NCBI GenBank assembly: GCA_949751835.1 | Contig: CATKHK010000004.1 | Coordinates: 124,001 to 188,000, forward strand | Reading direction: 5' to 3' | From: Blepharisma japonicum | Taxonomy: Eukaryota; Ciliophora; Heterotrichea; Heterotrichida; Blepharismidae | DNA length: 64,000 nt | Shown: in pieces, positions 55,020-64,000 of the stretch | Layout of the letters: each line of letters opens with the position of its first letter | How positions within the stretch are numbered: position 1 is the stretch's first letter | Program-made: the position numbers and the translations under genes | Notes under the pieces: generated by a model | What the model was told of the DNA's origin: nothing | Database searches by the model: none | What the model saw: the letters and a program-made list of their open reading frames with translations, nothing else

Positions 55020-56474
55020 TTAAATGTCATAATTCCTACGTGCTGATCTAGCTGTTAATGGGGAATTTAATCCAATCCTTCTTGAGGATCGAGAAAAGCT
55101 TGAGCATCTTTGATTAGGGGTGTTAGAGTACTTTTGGGCATAAAGCATGTCTTTTTCTTCAATGTAAAGCTGAAGTAATCGACTGGTGTTTAGTCCTTTC
55201 TTATATAGATTGGCTGGAGAAATTGGATCTTGCGGAGAATTCAATCGTTCTGTTAAATAAGCTTGTGAAGCTAATGCAGTCGTTAATTCTAAATCAGATG
55301 GTTTTGGAGTTGCTATTTTTGAAGCTGGCAAAGGTGTTAACGCCAGCTGCTGATTCATATTAATTTCATGCAGCTCACTGATTTCTTCGAACTCTTTAGT
55401 CTTTTTTATTAATCTTTCAGCACCTAAAGTATTTATTAAATCTTTCAAAGTTTTAATTTTCTTTGTCTCTTTGCGGATTTTTTTTATAAAATTCAAATCA
55501 AGGGCTGGGATTTTGTAGCTTGTGTTTGTTTCTAGCAGCTTTCTTTTCATATCAATTTTTTCTTTAAAAATCCCATTAAGCCTTATTTTTTCAAAAGTTT
55601 TAGCCATCATGTCTATAAAGAGAGGGCTGTGCTCTTTTTGTGGGTGATTTAAATCAAGCTTAAGTTTGGTAGCACTATCTTTTTGTTTTTTTAAAGATTT
55701 ATACGATGGAATTGGCATTAAATTCATATCGATTTTATCATCTTCTTCATCTTCTGAAACAGGTTCAGTATACCTTAGTGTAACCCTTCTTTGTGACTGT
55801 CTAGGCATTTCAAACATAGGCATAATGACGGTTTCTTTTTTTAAGCTTTGTTTGACATATTCCATCATATTGACTCTTATCAAATATACGTGCCCACTCC
55901 CATCAATTTCAAGATCGTATTGAAGCTTCTGTATCAATTCATTAGTAACTTGATAAATAAATTCAGCAATAAATATAGTGAAAGCTTCAGTTTTTTCAAT
56001 AATTGCCATATCTTTGACAGGCCTTCCACCTTCTTTGTAGAATTTTCCAATCATAATTTCACTTCGCAGCTCTCCTAATTCTTGCCAGACTTTTACTTTG
56101 AGAATGTTTCGTGAATATGTTTCTAATAAGGCCATATGGATGCTTCTTACTTGTAAACCATGAAGCTGGTTTTTTGAAAGATCGACTATGTCTCGTGCTG
56201 TAAGAACTTTACGGCCTCGGGTATGATAAAGATAGACTATTACTTTATCAGGCTCATATTCATAAAGGATTGGAGCTCGTTTATTGAGAAAATTAGTCAG
56301 CATAAATCTTGTATTTAGATTTTTGGCAGATTTCTCTATTATTTTTCCAACTTCATCATTTGCATATCAAGCTTTTAGCTTGTCTCCTCTGCAGATTCCT
56401 GTTTCAAGGATGCGAATTGAAGCTTTTTTCTCATGTAAAGTAGATAAAAGCCACTCGTATAAACGATCTTCCAT
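55020..56474 (-). CDS. Hypothetical protein, 484 aa
   Basis: A UGA-Trp near 56370 extends the frame upstream to ATG 56474 (MEDRLYEWLLSTLHEKK). The first 170 residues look folded and mixed alpha/beta (KVIVYLYHTRGRKVLTARD, HVYLIRVNMMEY). The rest is basic and mostly helical, ending in a Ser/Arg-rich tail (SSFSRSSRRIGLNSPL). I recognise no domain. It lies upstream of EMC10 on the same strand with a 24-bp gap. Confidence 0.68.
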
Positions 56475-56902
56475 CAATTTATGTTTTGAGGTAACTATTA
56501 TAGATCTTTTAAAATGAAGTTAGGATTTTTAGCCAATCTTTATTTTTAAAAATAAATCACTAAAAACAATTTTATTCAATATTTTAATCTTATATTGAAT
56601 ATTCCTTAGAAAGTTATCTCAGAATCCAAAAACATTGCAAATAATAAAATAATTATTAGACTTGGAAAATTATACAATCATAATGCAACATTTTAAAACA
56701 ACTCCTTTATATCGATTTTTAAATATTGAGATCATTCTATCCAAACAGATAATTTCCACTCTTTTGATTTTGCACTAGCAAATTCATATTTAATTTTTGG
56801 TTTCCGATAGGCTAAGAAGAATATTTTGACTGCCAATTTTTTTCATTTACCTCAAATTTTTAACTTTTCTGTTATCGTATGTATTTAGTATTAAACACAT
56901 AA

Positions 56903-57748
56903 ATGTCTGATATCCAACCTCTTAAGACAGTGCCAAAAGCAAAACCTAAAAAGAAAAAAAAGGCAAAGAAAAGGTCTCCAATTAAGTATACTCGTGATAC
57001 CATCCTTAATTGTTTTCAAATTTCTGATCCTCCAAAATTTGAGGAGGTGAAAAGTTTAGATACTGTGATTACTCAAGAATGCAATCCGCCTGTATTAAAA
57101 CCGACAGAAGTGATTCATACTGAAGCCATCCCTGAAAGGCGGATCTCAAAAGAAAGAAAAAATTCAAGTGTTGCTCCACAAAATAACCCAAATGCAAATA
57201 AAAATGCTAGATCCCAACAACGTAAAGAAACAGCTAAAGGCAAAAAATCAAAAAAGCCTACACTTGTAGGCCAAAAAATCAATATAGATGATATGTTTAA
57301 TCAGTTTAAAGACCCGAGTACAAAAGCCAATGAAAATAAGTCTGAAAATCAAAATGACGAATTAGTTTTTCATGACACCCGCATGGCAGACTTCATAGAA
57401 GTAAATTTTCAAGTCCCTGCATCATCTATTATAGTCTATCCAAAAGATTTGCTAGAAAAAAAAGTTAAGGAAGGAAATCCATTTGCTAAAATCATCCAGG
57501 AGAACAGCTTAGAAAGCCGCAATGGCCAAATGGAGCCTTCTGAGAACTCAAAAGCATTTGAAAGTATATGATTTTATAAGGATTCTGTGAATGAGATACA
57601 AGGACCATTTAATTCATATGAAATGCTTAATTGGACTATTGCTGGGTATTTTGATGGGAATTCGTCAATTTCATGCATGAGGGTGGATAATTTTGCTAGC
57701 CTATTGTGGTATAAAACGCAGCAGGGTTCCAGACAATATCTTCAATAA
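56903..57748 (+). CDS. GYF-domain protein, 281 aa
   Basis: The main frame ends in TGA at 57569-57571. Reading it as Trp yields the GYF signature directly afterwards: WFYKDSVNEIQGPF, MLNWTIAGYF. GYF domains bind proline-rich peptides in spliceosomal and translational-repression proteins (CD2BP2, GIGYF). The N-terminal 220 residues are Lys-rich and disordered (KAKPKKKKKAKKRSP). The GYF domain is at the very C-terminus, as in CD2BP2/U5-52K, but the rest is not recognisably related. Confidence 0.82.
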
Positions 57749-57945
57749 AATACATTAAATTCGACTGAGTCAGAAGCAAAATTTTTAAGATCTATATAGT
57801 TAATTATATTTGCTTTTAAAATAATTATATGAGGATATATATATATAATGAGTACAATTCTAGAAATTTATAAAAATAATTTATAACTTTAATATTTTCT
57901 TAATGATTTATATTTTTATCCAGAAATTCAATAAAATTGTGTGAT

Positions 57946-58414
57946 TTATAATAATAAAAATGGGCCATTGCAAACATCTGTGCAGAGAAATGTTTTATTT
58001 CAATCCTGTACGGATTTTTTCTCCTATGGCATAGTAAAATTCATACTCCTTAAGGCTGCTTTCAGACTTATGTCAGGTCACTTACCGGTGCCCTTATTGA
58101 AAGTATCTGAGTCAAAAGTATGAGACACCTATAGAATTTAGATGATGAAATCTTTGGATCAACCATCTGATCTTGAGGACAATTTTTCACTGATCAATAT
58201 ATGTTTATATTCACAACTCATTCCTGTGCCAACTTTTTGGCCCAGGCCAGACATTGTGATACATTCTCACAATAAAGCATTCAATAATTTACTTACTAGA
58301 ATAAGTCCATAGTTTTTCTTAAAGGCAACTTTTCTTTTTAAATAATTACTTTTTAGGTATCATAATCAGAATTCTAAGTATCAAAGAGGTTGAGATTTAT
58401 AAAGTCTAAAACAT
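57946..58414 (-). pseudogene. Relic of an unidentified protein gene
   Basis: A minus-strand frame open from about 58414 to a TAA near 58138 reads like protein (NYGLILVSKLLNALLWECI, GLGQKVGTGMSCEYKHILI) with several UGA-Trp codons. After two stops it continues in the same frame (SHTFDSDTFNKGTGKWPDIS, MNFTMP, then a TAG) down to TAA 57946-57948. No family is recognised. The intervening stops are not explained by 15-nt introns, so I call it a decayed gene. The plus-strand 60-codon frame here is its shadow. Confidence 0.4.
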
Positions 58415-58464
58415 TAAGTTAATTGCTAATCCTCGAATTATAAAATCAAAGCACTTTCTTAAAA

Positions 58465-59208
58465 ATGGTAGAAGAGTCAAAATCTCCGATTCGTCAAACT
58501 CTTGACGATCAACTGATCAGCGCAATACAAAAAAGCTCAATTGATGACATAAAAAAATTAATTAACCAAGGTGTAGATTTAAACCATAAAGACCGAAATG
58601 GCAGTACAGCCATTTACAGTTGCAGCAATGATGAACAGCTAAATATTGCTCGCTTTTTGCTTTCTCAAGGCTCAGCCCTCAATATCTCAAATATCAGAGG
58701 AAACACTCCTCTCCACATTGCAGTAGAGCGAGGAAGCAAAGAAATTATTCTTTTATTCATGCTAAACAACGCAGATCCTTCAGCTGTAAATGCAAATGGC
58801 CAAAAACCTGAAGATTTGAACCAAGAAATGAAACCTTTGCTGTGAGCGATAAATAAAGACAGAGAGTCCTATAGGCTGCTTAATGAAAACCAAAGGAAAC
58901 GGCTAAATCAAATATTTGACGACATTGATGGAGATGGACTTGGGCAGCTTGATATTGCAAAAAGCACAAAATTCAACAGGTTTTTAGAAGATGACTTGTC
59001 AGAAGATGCAGCAAGGAAGGATGCGAGTGATTTTATTAGAGATGTGAGCATTTGCAAACCTGGAAAAGTGAATTTGGATGAGTGGCTTTTTTCGTTTAGT
59101 AAATTAGCTGCAGAGATGGGGAGTGAAAGCATTGATCAATTTATAGAGGATTATGAGAGAAGGATAAAAGAAAAAGGAAAATTCGCTGACTTTAGAGTCA
59201 GGGATTAA
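58465..59208 (+). CDS. Ankyrin-repeat and EF-hand protein, 247 aa
   Basis: A UGA-Trp at 58843-58845 joins two frames. The first 125 residues contain about three ankyrin repeats (GVDLNHKDRNGSTAIYSC, GSALNISNIRGNTPLHIAV, ADPSAVNANGQKPED). The second half has an EF-hand-like loop (DIDGDGLGQLDI) whose twelfth position is Ile instead of Glu, then a helical pair ending in a second degenerate EF region. Such ANK/EF combinations are common in ciliate signalling or scaffold proteins; the partner is unknown. Confidence 0.85.
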
Positions 59209-59327
59209 TATAATTCTAAAAGAGAAAAAAACACTTAAAATTTAATTATTTTCATATAAAAGCTAGAACTCTGATATAAAAATCCTTAAATTAATCTTTG
59301 GATTTGTTAATAGAAATTAGCATTAAA

Positions 59328-59885
59328 ATGTCTGGCAAATTGAAGTGGGTGAGCACAACAATTCTGGCTGTTCAAAGGTACAATAAAGCTGTCATAATCG
59401 GGGACGGACAAGTTTCTCTTGGAAACACAGTGTTTAAAAATAACGCTAAAAAAGTTAGAAAGATCGGGGATAATGTTTTGTGCGGATTCGCTGGAAATGC
59501 TGCAGATGCTCTTACTCTTGTTGACAGGCTGGAAGGACAGTTAGAAAAATACCCAAGCCAGACTTTAAGGGCCTGTGTAAGTGTTGCTAAAGCATGGCGC
59601 ACAGAAAAATACTTAAAACATCTTGAAGCATCTCTTATTGTAGTGGATCAGAACAATTTGATAGAGCTAGACGGCACTGGAAATGTAGTAGAAGTTGATG
59701 GTGGAGTTATAGGAATTGGCTCAGGTGGCCTTTTTGCTGTATCTGCAGCTAGAGCTCTTATAGAGTCTACCACATTAGATGCTGAAGAGATTGCTGAAAA
59801 AGCTATGAAGATTGCTGGAGATTTATGTATATTTACCAATCACAATACAATAAAAGAAGTCATTCAGTGGACAAAGACAGAATAA
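59328..59885 (+). CDS. hslV: HslV-type ATP-dependent protease subunit
   Basis: The 185-residue protein has the HslV fold: [24 protein letters not shown] with the catalytic Thr at residue 10, [37 protein letters not shown] and GIGSGG. HslV forms a double ring that is capped by HslU ATPase. In protists it is a mitochondrial enzyme of bacterial origin. The nine residues before the catalytic Thr must be removed for activity and no clear targeting presequence is seen, so a further upstream exon cannot be excluded. The stop is 25 bp from the convergent receptor gene's stop. Confidence 0.92.
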   Translation: MSGKLKWVSTTILAVQRYNKAVIIGDGQVSLGNTVFKNNAKKVRKIGDNVLCGFAGNAADALTLVDRLEGQLEKYPSQTLRACVSVAKAWRTEKYLKHLEASLIVVDQNNLIELDGTGNVVEVDGGVIGIGSGGLFAVSAARALIESTTLDAEEIAEKAMKIAGDLCIFTNHNTIKEVIQWTKTE

Positions 59886-59910
59886 TCTAACATATTTAGC
59901 TTTAATAATA

Positions 59911-62772
59911 TTATATTAAAGATCTCCCAAACAGCAGATTTTTGACTTCTTCCAATATTTCATTTAATTGGCTTATTCTGTCACAAGTAAATATTGTGCA
60001 GCCGTTATTTTCCAAAAATTTTCTAAATTCTATGTCGACTGGGGTTTCTATAAAAATTGCGATAATTTGGATTTTTCTTGCAGTAATTTCTTCGAGATCC
60101 TTTAAATAAGTAGCACCAACATCTATATTGCTTGGCCCTATAAAGGCAACTATATGTTTGTCTAGAGTATCAACTGGCAGGCTGTCAAACCCACTCATAA
60201 TTAAGTCATAAATATGCTCCAATTCTTCTTCATCTGCTCTAGCTGTTGTTTGGTATAATAAATGCTCTAAGTCAACCTCTGGCATATCTCTTGCAGCAAC
60301 ATCTAGAATATTTTTTATTTTCGAATTCATACATACCACTCCAAATTGATCCCTTTTTTGACCTATTTCTTTATTTACAAATTTGATAAGTTTGTTATTC
60401 AGCTTTGGGTTTGCATTGATTTTATAGCTTAAAATGAAGACTATTGATTTCTTTGAATATTTTATATTGTGATGGATTCTTTTAAGTTCATCAATTCCAG
60501 TTTTTATTTGAAATTTATTCATCATGCGATTAAGTTCTTCAATACAGAGTGCTCGGAGTTCTGGGTCATAATATTCCCCTCTTTCTATAGCTAGAGTAAA
60601 AGCGTCTGCTGATTCTTGGAATTTGTCAAGCTCTTTAAAGATGATTCCTTTTCTATAATACATGAACTGCTTTAAAACGTCTTTTTGATAAGTAATGTCT
60701 GTGACGTTAAAAAAACTTGACGTTGTTGTTAAACTTTCTTGAAGATTAACCCCTATTCTCTTAAGCCTGGCAATATCAATGTCAATGAATTCAGGACCAC
60801 TCTGCTCAAGCTTTTCTAATTCATCATGGACTATATTTAATAATTCAATTGCTGAGTGGAAGTATTGAAGGGACTGAAAAGAAATTGACATGTCTATAAG
60901 AAGTCTGATTAATTGTAAAAAATTTGAAGAAGTCTGCATATAATGCTGGAGAACAGTAGTTTGGAGGTTTAGCACTTCTTTCCATGCAGATCTTAAATCA
61001 GTTATTGGTGCTGTAGTAACCTTTAAGTTTGCCCTCATAGCCATACACAGTTGCAGTTTTCTATTATTAATATCATCAATTAAAAAATCTTTCTCTGCTT
61101 TCCATCCAGAATAAACAAAACCTTCTTTTATTCTTTCTTGTTCATTAAGCTCAGATTCCTCCTTTTCTTGTTCTTCTACACCTTCTAATATTTTCACGGT
61201 TAACTCTAGTGCTTCTTTATATTTTTCAATTGCTTTTTTATATTGTCCATTTTCAAAAAAAATATTTCCAATTAAATTTGAAGTAATCGCAATTCCCCTT
61301 AAATTCCCAATTTTCCTATAAATTGCTTCCACAACTTCTAAGTTTTGCAGCCTTTCCTCAATTCTTGGGTGGAGCAAATAATGAGGGTCTATAAGGTTTT
61401 CTATATCTTCAATTAAATTAAGGGATTTTACAATAGTGTTGGCTTCTCTATTATATCGAATTTGGGCATGAATAAGTTTTATTTTCCCAAGTAAGTATTG
61501 TTCAAGTTCCCATAAAGGATAAGTTACTCTATGGGTAATTGACTTGGAAAGCCTAATAGCTATAATAATAGTAAGGAATACAAAACAAATAAAAATAACC
61601 ATTTGGATTATGATGGTATTTTCAATTGAGTCTAATGTGTCGTACCAGTCAATAAAAAGAGCAGTTCGGCTGATCATGACTCCTGCTGAAAAAGAGTCTT
61701 CATAACCTGGATATTTGTGGGTGCTTAAAGTTATATTCATATTAGTCACGGCGACGTAATATCTTGAATTTAGGCCATCGAAAACAGAGCTGCTTGTACT
61801 TTTCTCATTAATAATAGCTTGCAGCTCAGGTGCAGCTATTTGGGCTAAAAAGTAGTCATCAGGAAATAAATTATACGATAAATTGTAAGAGAAAATTTGG
61901 TCAATATCTTTTTGATTTACAGCCAAAACAAGTTGTCCGTAATTACTTGTAATAAAATAAGTATAATATTCATATGGGTTCATTCAATCTTTTATCATAT
62001 TTTTATCGCTTACCATAATTGAAGCCCCAAAATCAGTGTCTAAATAAGTAGGAATAAGCGAGTATTCATAAGAAATTGTAGCATTTCTATTTGGATTAGT
62101 TTTAAGCCAATAATATGTTTTGGTGCATAAAGGGTCAAATGGCACATTTGTTTTACCACAAGTATCAGAAAAATTAAAGTCAGAGCCTTGTACATAGCTC
62201 ATATTTTGGACTGGATGTCTAAAATCTAAATGATCTTGCTCAATTATTAAGCCTATCTGCAAAATTGTTCCTTTATAGAGAGGGTTAGCTGTATTCAAAA
62301 GTATATCAACCAATTTTAGCTGATTATAATAAGTAGAACTAGAAAGAGTTTTTGAGGTGTCAGAAAACACAAAATCTGAAATATCTGCAGCATTAAAATC
62401 AATATTTCCAGGGTTTCTGGCATCTACTGCGTTTGGAGCAGCTAAATTTTCATTTGATTTCATAGTTCCACTTACGGTGTCATCAAAAACTCCTCTTATC
62501 AATTGAAGCTGGGCAATGTTCTAAATGAATTTCACAGTTGAAAAAATTGAGCCGAAAATTAATCCCCTTGCGATTGAAGCCCTTAAAAGATGATTAATTT
62601 CTTGTTCTATTATATAGTCTTTCACATCTTTAACTCAATGGTATTCTGAACTGTAAAGAATTATTATTGCTATTATAGAAGCAAGAATCAAGCCTATGCA
62701 CAAAGGATAAATTGTGCGGTACTCAATCATTTTGTGAAGCTTTGAAGAACTGTTGTAACCGGATTCTACCAT
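59911..62772 (-). CDS. Membrane receptor-like protein: Cache-like sensor, TPR and VWA-like domain, 948 aa
   Basis: A first exon (62536-62772, MVESGYNSSSKLH) with a membrane helix (YPLCIGLILASIIAIIILY) is joined by a 15-nt intron at 62521-62535 (GTGAAATTCATTTAG). A second UGA-Trp at 61984 connects to the main frame. The outside part of about 330 residues looks like a dCache sensor (GLNSRYYVAVTNMNI, AGVMISRTALF). A second membrane helix (MVIFICFVFLTIIIAI) follows, then TPR-like helices (LIGNIFFENGQYKKAIEKY). The C-terminal 220 residues resemble a VWA fold (SIVFILSY, HIVAFIGPSN, IQIIAIFI). The ligand is unknown. Confidence 0.82.
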
Positions 62773-62982
62773 TTTGGGATACGTTTTTATATTGATGAAA
62801 GTGCTTAAGAAAGTGAATTTAAGTTTTTGAGAGCGATTAGGAAAATATGGAATGCATGAACCTATATTAAGTTGGTATAAAATATTTAAAATTGATCTAA
62901 GTATTATTTTTAATTGTTTTATCAGGTGAAATATTTACTATTCATACATATAAATATATTATTAAATTTATGAATTTAGCAA

Positions 62983-63750
62983 TTAGGAAGTCACTTGATT
63001 TATTACAAAGTTTATAGCTTCATCAATTTCTGATGATCTTATGTGCGAGTTTCGTTCTCTTACCAAACTGAAAAACTTTTCAAGGTCTTGCTCATTTAAA
63101 ATTCTTTTCCTTACAATAATCTCCAGCATTTCCTTCTTCAATGCTAAAGCTTTATCAGGTTCAGCTAATCTAATATAAGGCACCTCAAGTAGCTCTCTTT
63201 GTCTATTTGATATAATTGGCTTATTTTCATTTGCAATCTCATTATAGGCTGAGCTTATTGATGGAGGCTGGTTCATTTTTTGCATAAATTCATCAGTTAC
63301 CATGTAATTATCAGTTGAATCTCTAGATCTTAAAAGCAATGCAGGATGAGCTATAGGATCATAAGGATTTTTCTTCCTTTCGTTTGCACTTCCTATATGA
63401 TTTATTCTTCTCTGCATACTTTTTATGTTGTTTTCGTGATCTGTAATCTGAGAATTTTTCTTTTTGGCTCGATTTTGGCTTAACTTAGATGATAAGTGAA
63501 AGGTTTCTGGCGCTGAAAAAGAGGATTTTGTGTTTTTCACTGAGTTTACACGTCTGAAGGTTTCTTTTACTTCAGAAAAGTTGCTTTGTTTTGGAGTTTG
63601 ACGGGATTTAGCATTCACATGCTTCGGTGGAGGGTTCAAAGAGTTTACGACAGGTTTTATTGTATTTAGGTGCTTATAATGATTTGAAAGGGAGTCGACA
63701 ATTATCTTTTTGCCTCCTGAATTTCGCATGTCTGACACAAAAGTGCTCAT
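62983..63750 (-). CDS. Hypothetical protein, 255 aa
   Basis: The frame is undamaged with no TGA. It is basic and low-complexity for the first 110 residues (Lys/Asn/Ser). It ends in a helical C-terminus (IRLAEPDKALALKKEMLEI, LEKFFSLVRERNSHIRSSEI), which could be a small helical domain. Nothing identifies a family. Its start is about 250 bases from the right window edge. Confidence 0.65.
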   Translation of the reverse strand: MSTFVSDMRNSGGKKIIVDSLSNHYKHLNTIKPVVNSLNPPPKHVNAKSRQTPKQSNFSEVKETFRRVNSVKNTKSSFSAPETFHLSSKLSQNRAKKKNSQITDHENNIKSMQRRINHIGSANERKKNPYDPIAHPALLLRSRDSTDNYMVTDEFMQKMNQPPSISSAYNEIANENKPIISNRQRELLEVPYIRLAEPDKALALKKEMLEIIVRKRILNEQDLEKFFSLVRERNSHIRSSEIDEAINFVINQVTS

Positions 63751-64000
63751 TTTTATGACTCCAAGTTAAAAGTGTTCTTATGAAATTATATTTAAAATTA
63801 CACAACTAAAGATTTTCCCTATAATCGGTTTCCTTTTGCTTAAAGCAAATCCATATTTAGCTGAATAAATTTAATGAGTTTCATTCTACAATCTCAACAG
63901 TTTTGCTTAATCATTCCATCTTCTATTATCTTTGATCCAGCAATTTAAATCACCATAATTATGCTCTGAAAATAATTAAGATATTTGCAGTCACAAAATT
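63751..64000. other. Window end, nothing firmly supported
   Basis: A short minus-strand frame (about 63835-63935, GMIKQNCWDCRMKLIKF) could be the last exon or decayed end of a gene to the right, but a TAA precedes it and no splice pattern rescues it. I leave it unassigned. Confidence 0.3.

Noticed and set aside
1-64000. CRISPR arrays, rRNA genes, telomeric repeats or complete DNA transposons
   Set aside because: I looked for regularly spaced direct repeats, rRNA-like conserved blocks, tandem telomere units and transposase signatures on both strands and found none that stand up.

Overview
The window looks like macronuclear DNA of a heterotrich ciliate, most likely Blepharisma. Two things show this directly. 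First, UGA reads as tryptophan in nearly every longer gene, including at invariant Trp positions (for example 24238-24240, the kinase subdomain IX Trp), and all genes end in TAA or TAG. Second, introns are tiny: I place 13, twelve of exactly 15 nt and one of 16 nt, all GT...AG. UGA=Trp with 15-nt introns is known for Blepharisma, whereas Stentor has similar introns but the standard code. The DNA is AT-rich and gene-dense, with A-rich sequence before start codons. I call 39 protein genes (one cut by the window edge), two tRNAs, seven pseudogenes or relics and one segmental duplication.

Layout. 1-2.6 kb is decayed: the 5' end of one gene, a broken paralogue and a coiled-coil relic. 2.6-14.1 kb holds a mitochondrial carrier, a WD40 protein and a ribosome/RNA group (DDX24-like helicase, tRNA-Ala, RPAC2, DDX54-like helicase), then a large coiled-coil EF-hand protein. 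14-21 kb is the accessory part: a direct segmental duplication whose copy B carries a STAND/Orc-like ATPase gene, an intact papain-fold-like gene and a coiled-coil gene. Copy A lacks the ATPase and its other two genes are broken, but a 66-residue acidic ORF is kept almost unchanged in both. 21-27.7 kb has tRNA-Pro, a Rab GTPase, a four-CNB cGMP-dependent protein kinase, a coiled-coil protein, a bacterial-type Pyr_excise/endonuclease V-like protein and a MUL1-like E3 ligase. 27.8-34.0 kb is a run of cilium, basal-body and tubulin genes (EFHC, LRRCC1/VFL1, RIIa protein, TBCE). 34-46 kb has a NAF1-like snoRNP factor, a 1142-residue FtsX-like permease, a coiled-coil protein and DOP1. 46-64 kb has a C-terminal-motor kinesin, CAMTA, a copper-chaperone-like protein, poly(A)-binding protein, EMC10, a GYF protein, an ankyrin/EF-hand protein, HslV and a Cache-TPR-VWA receptor.

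Neighbouring genes mostly serve unrelated housekeeping roles, as usual in protists. The exceptions are the ribosome-biogenesis group and the ciliary run. Convergent genes are packed with only 14-62 bp between stop codons. The least explained part is the 14-21 kb duplication. All family calls come from reading the translations by eye, without database searches.
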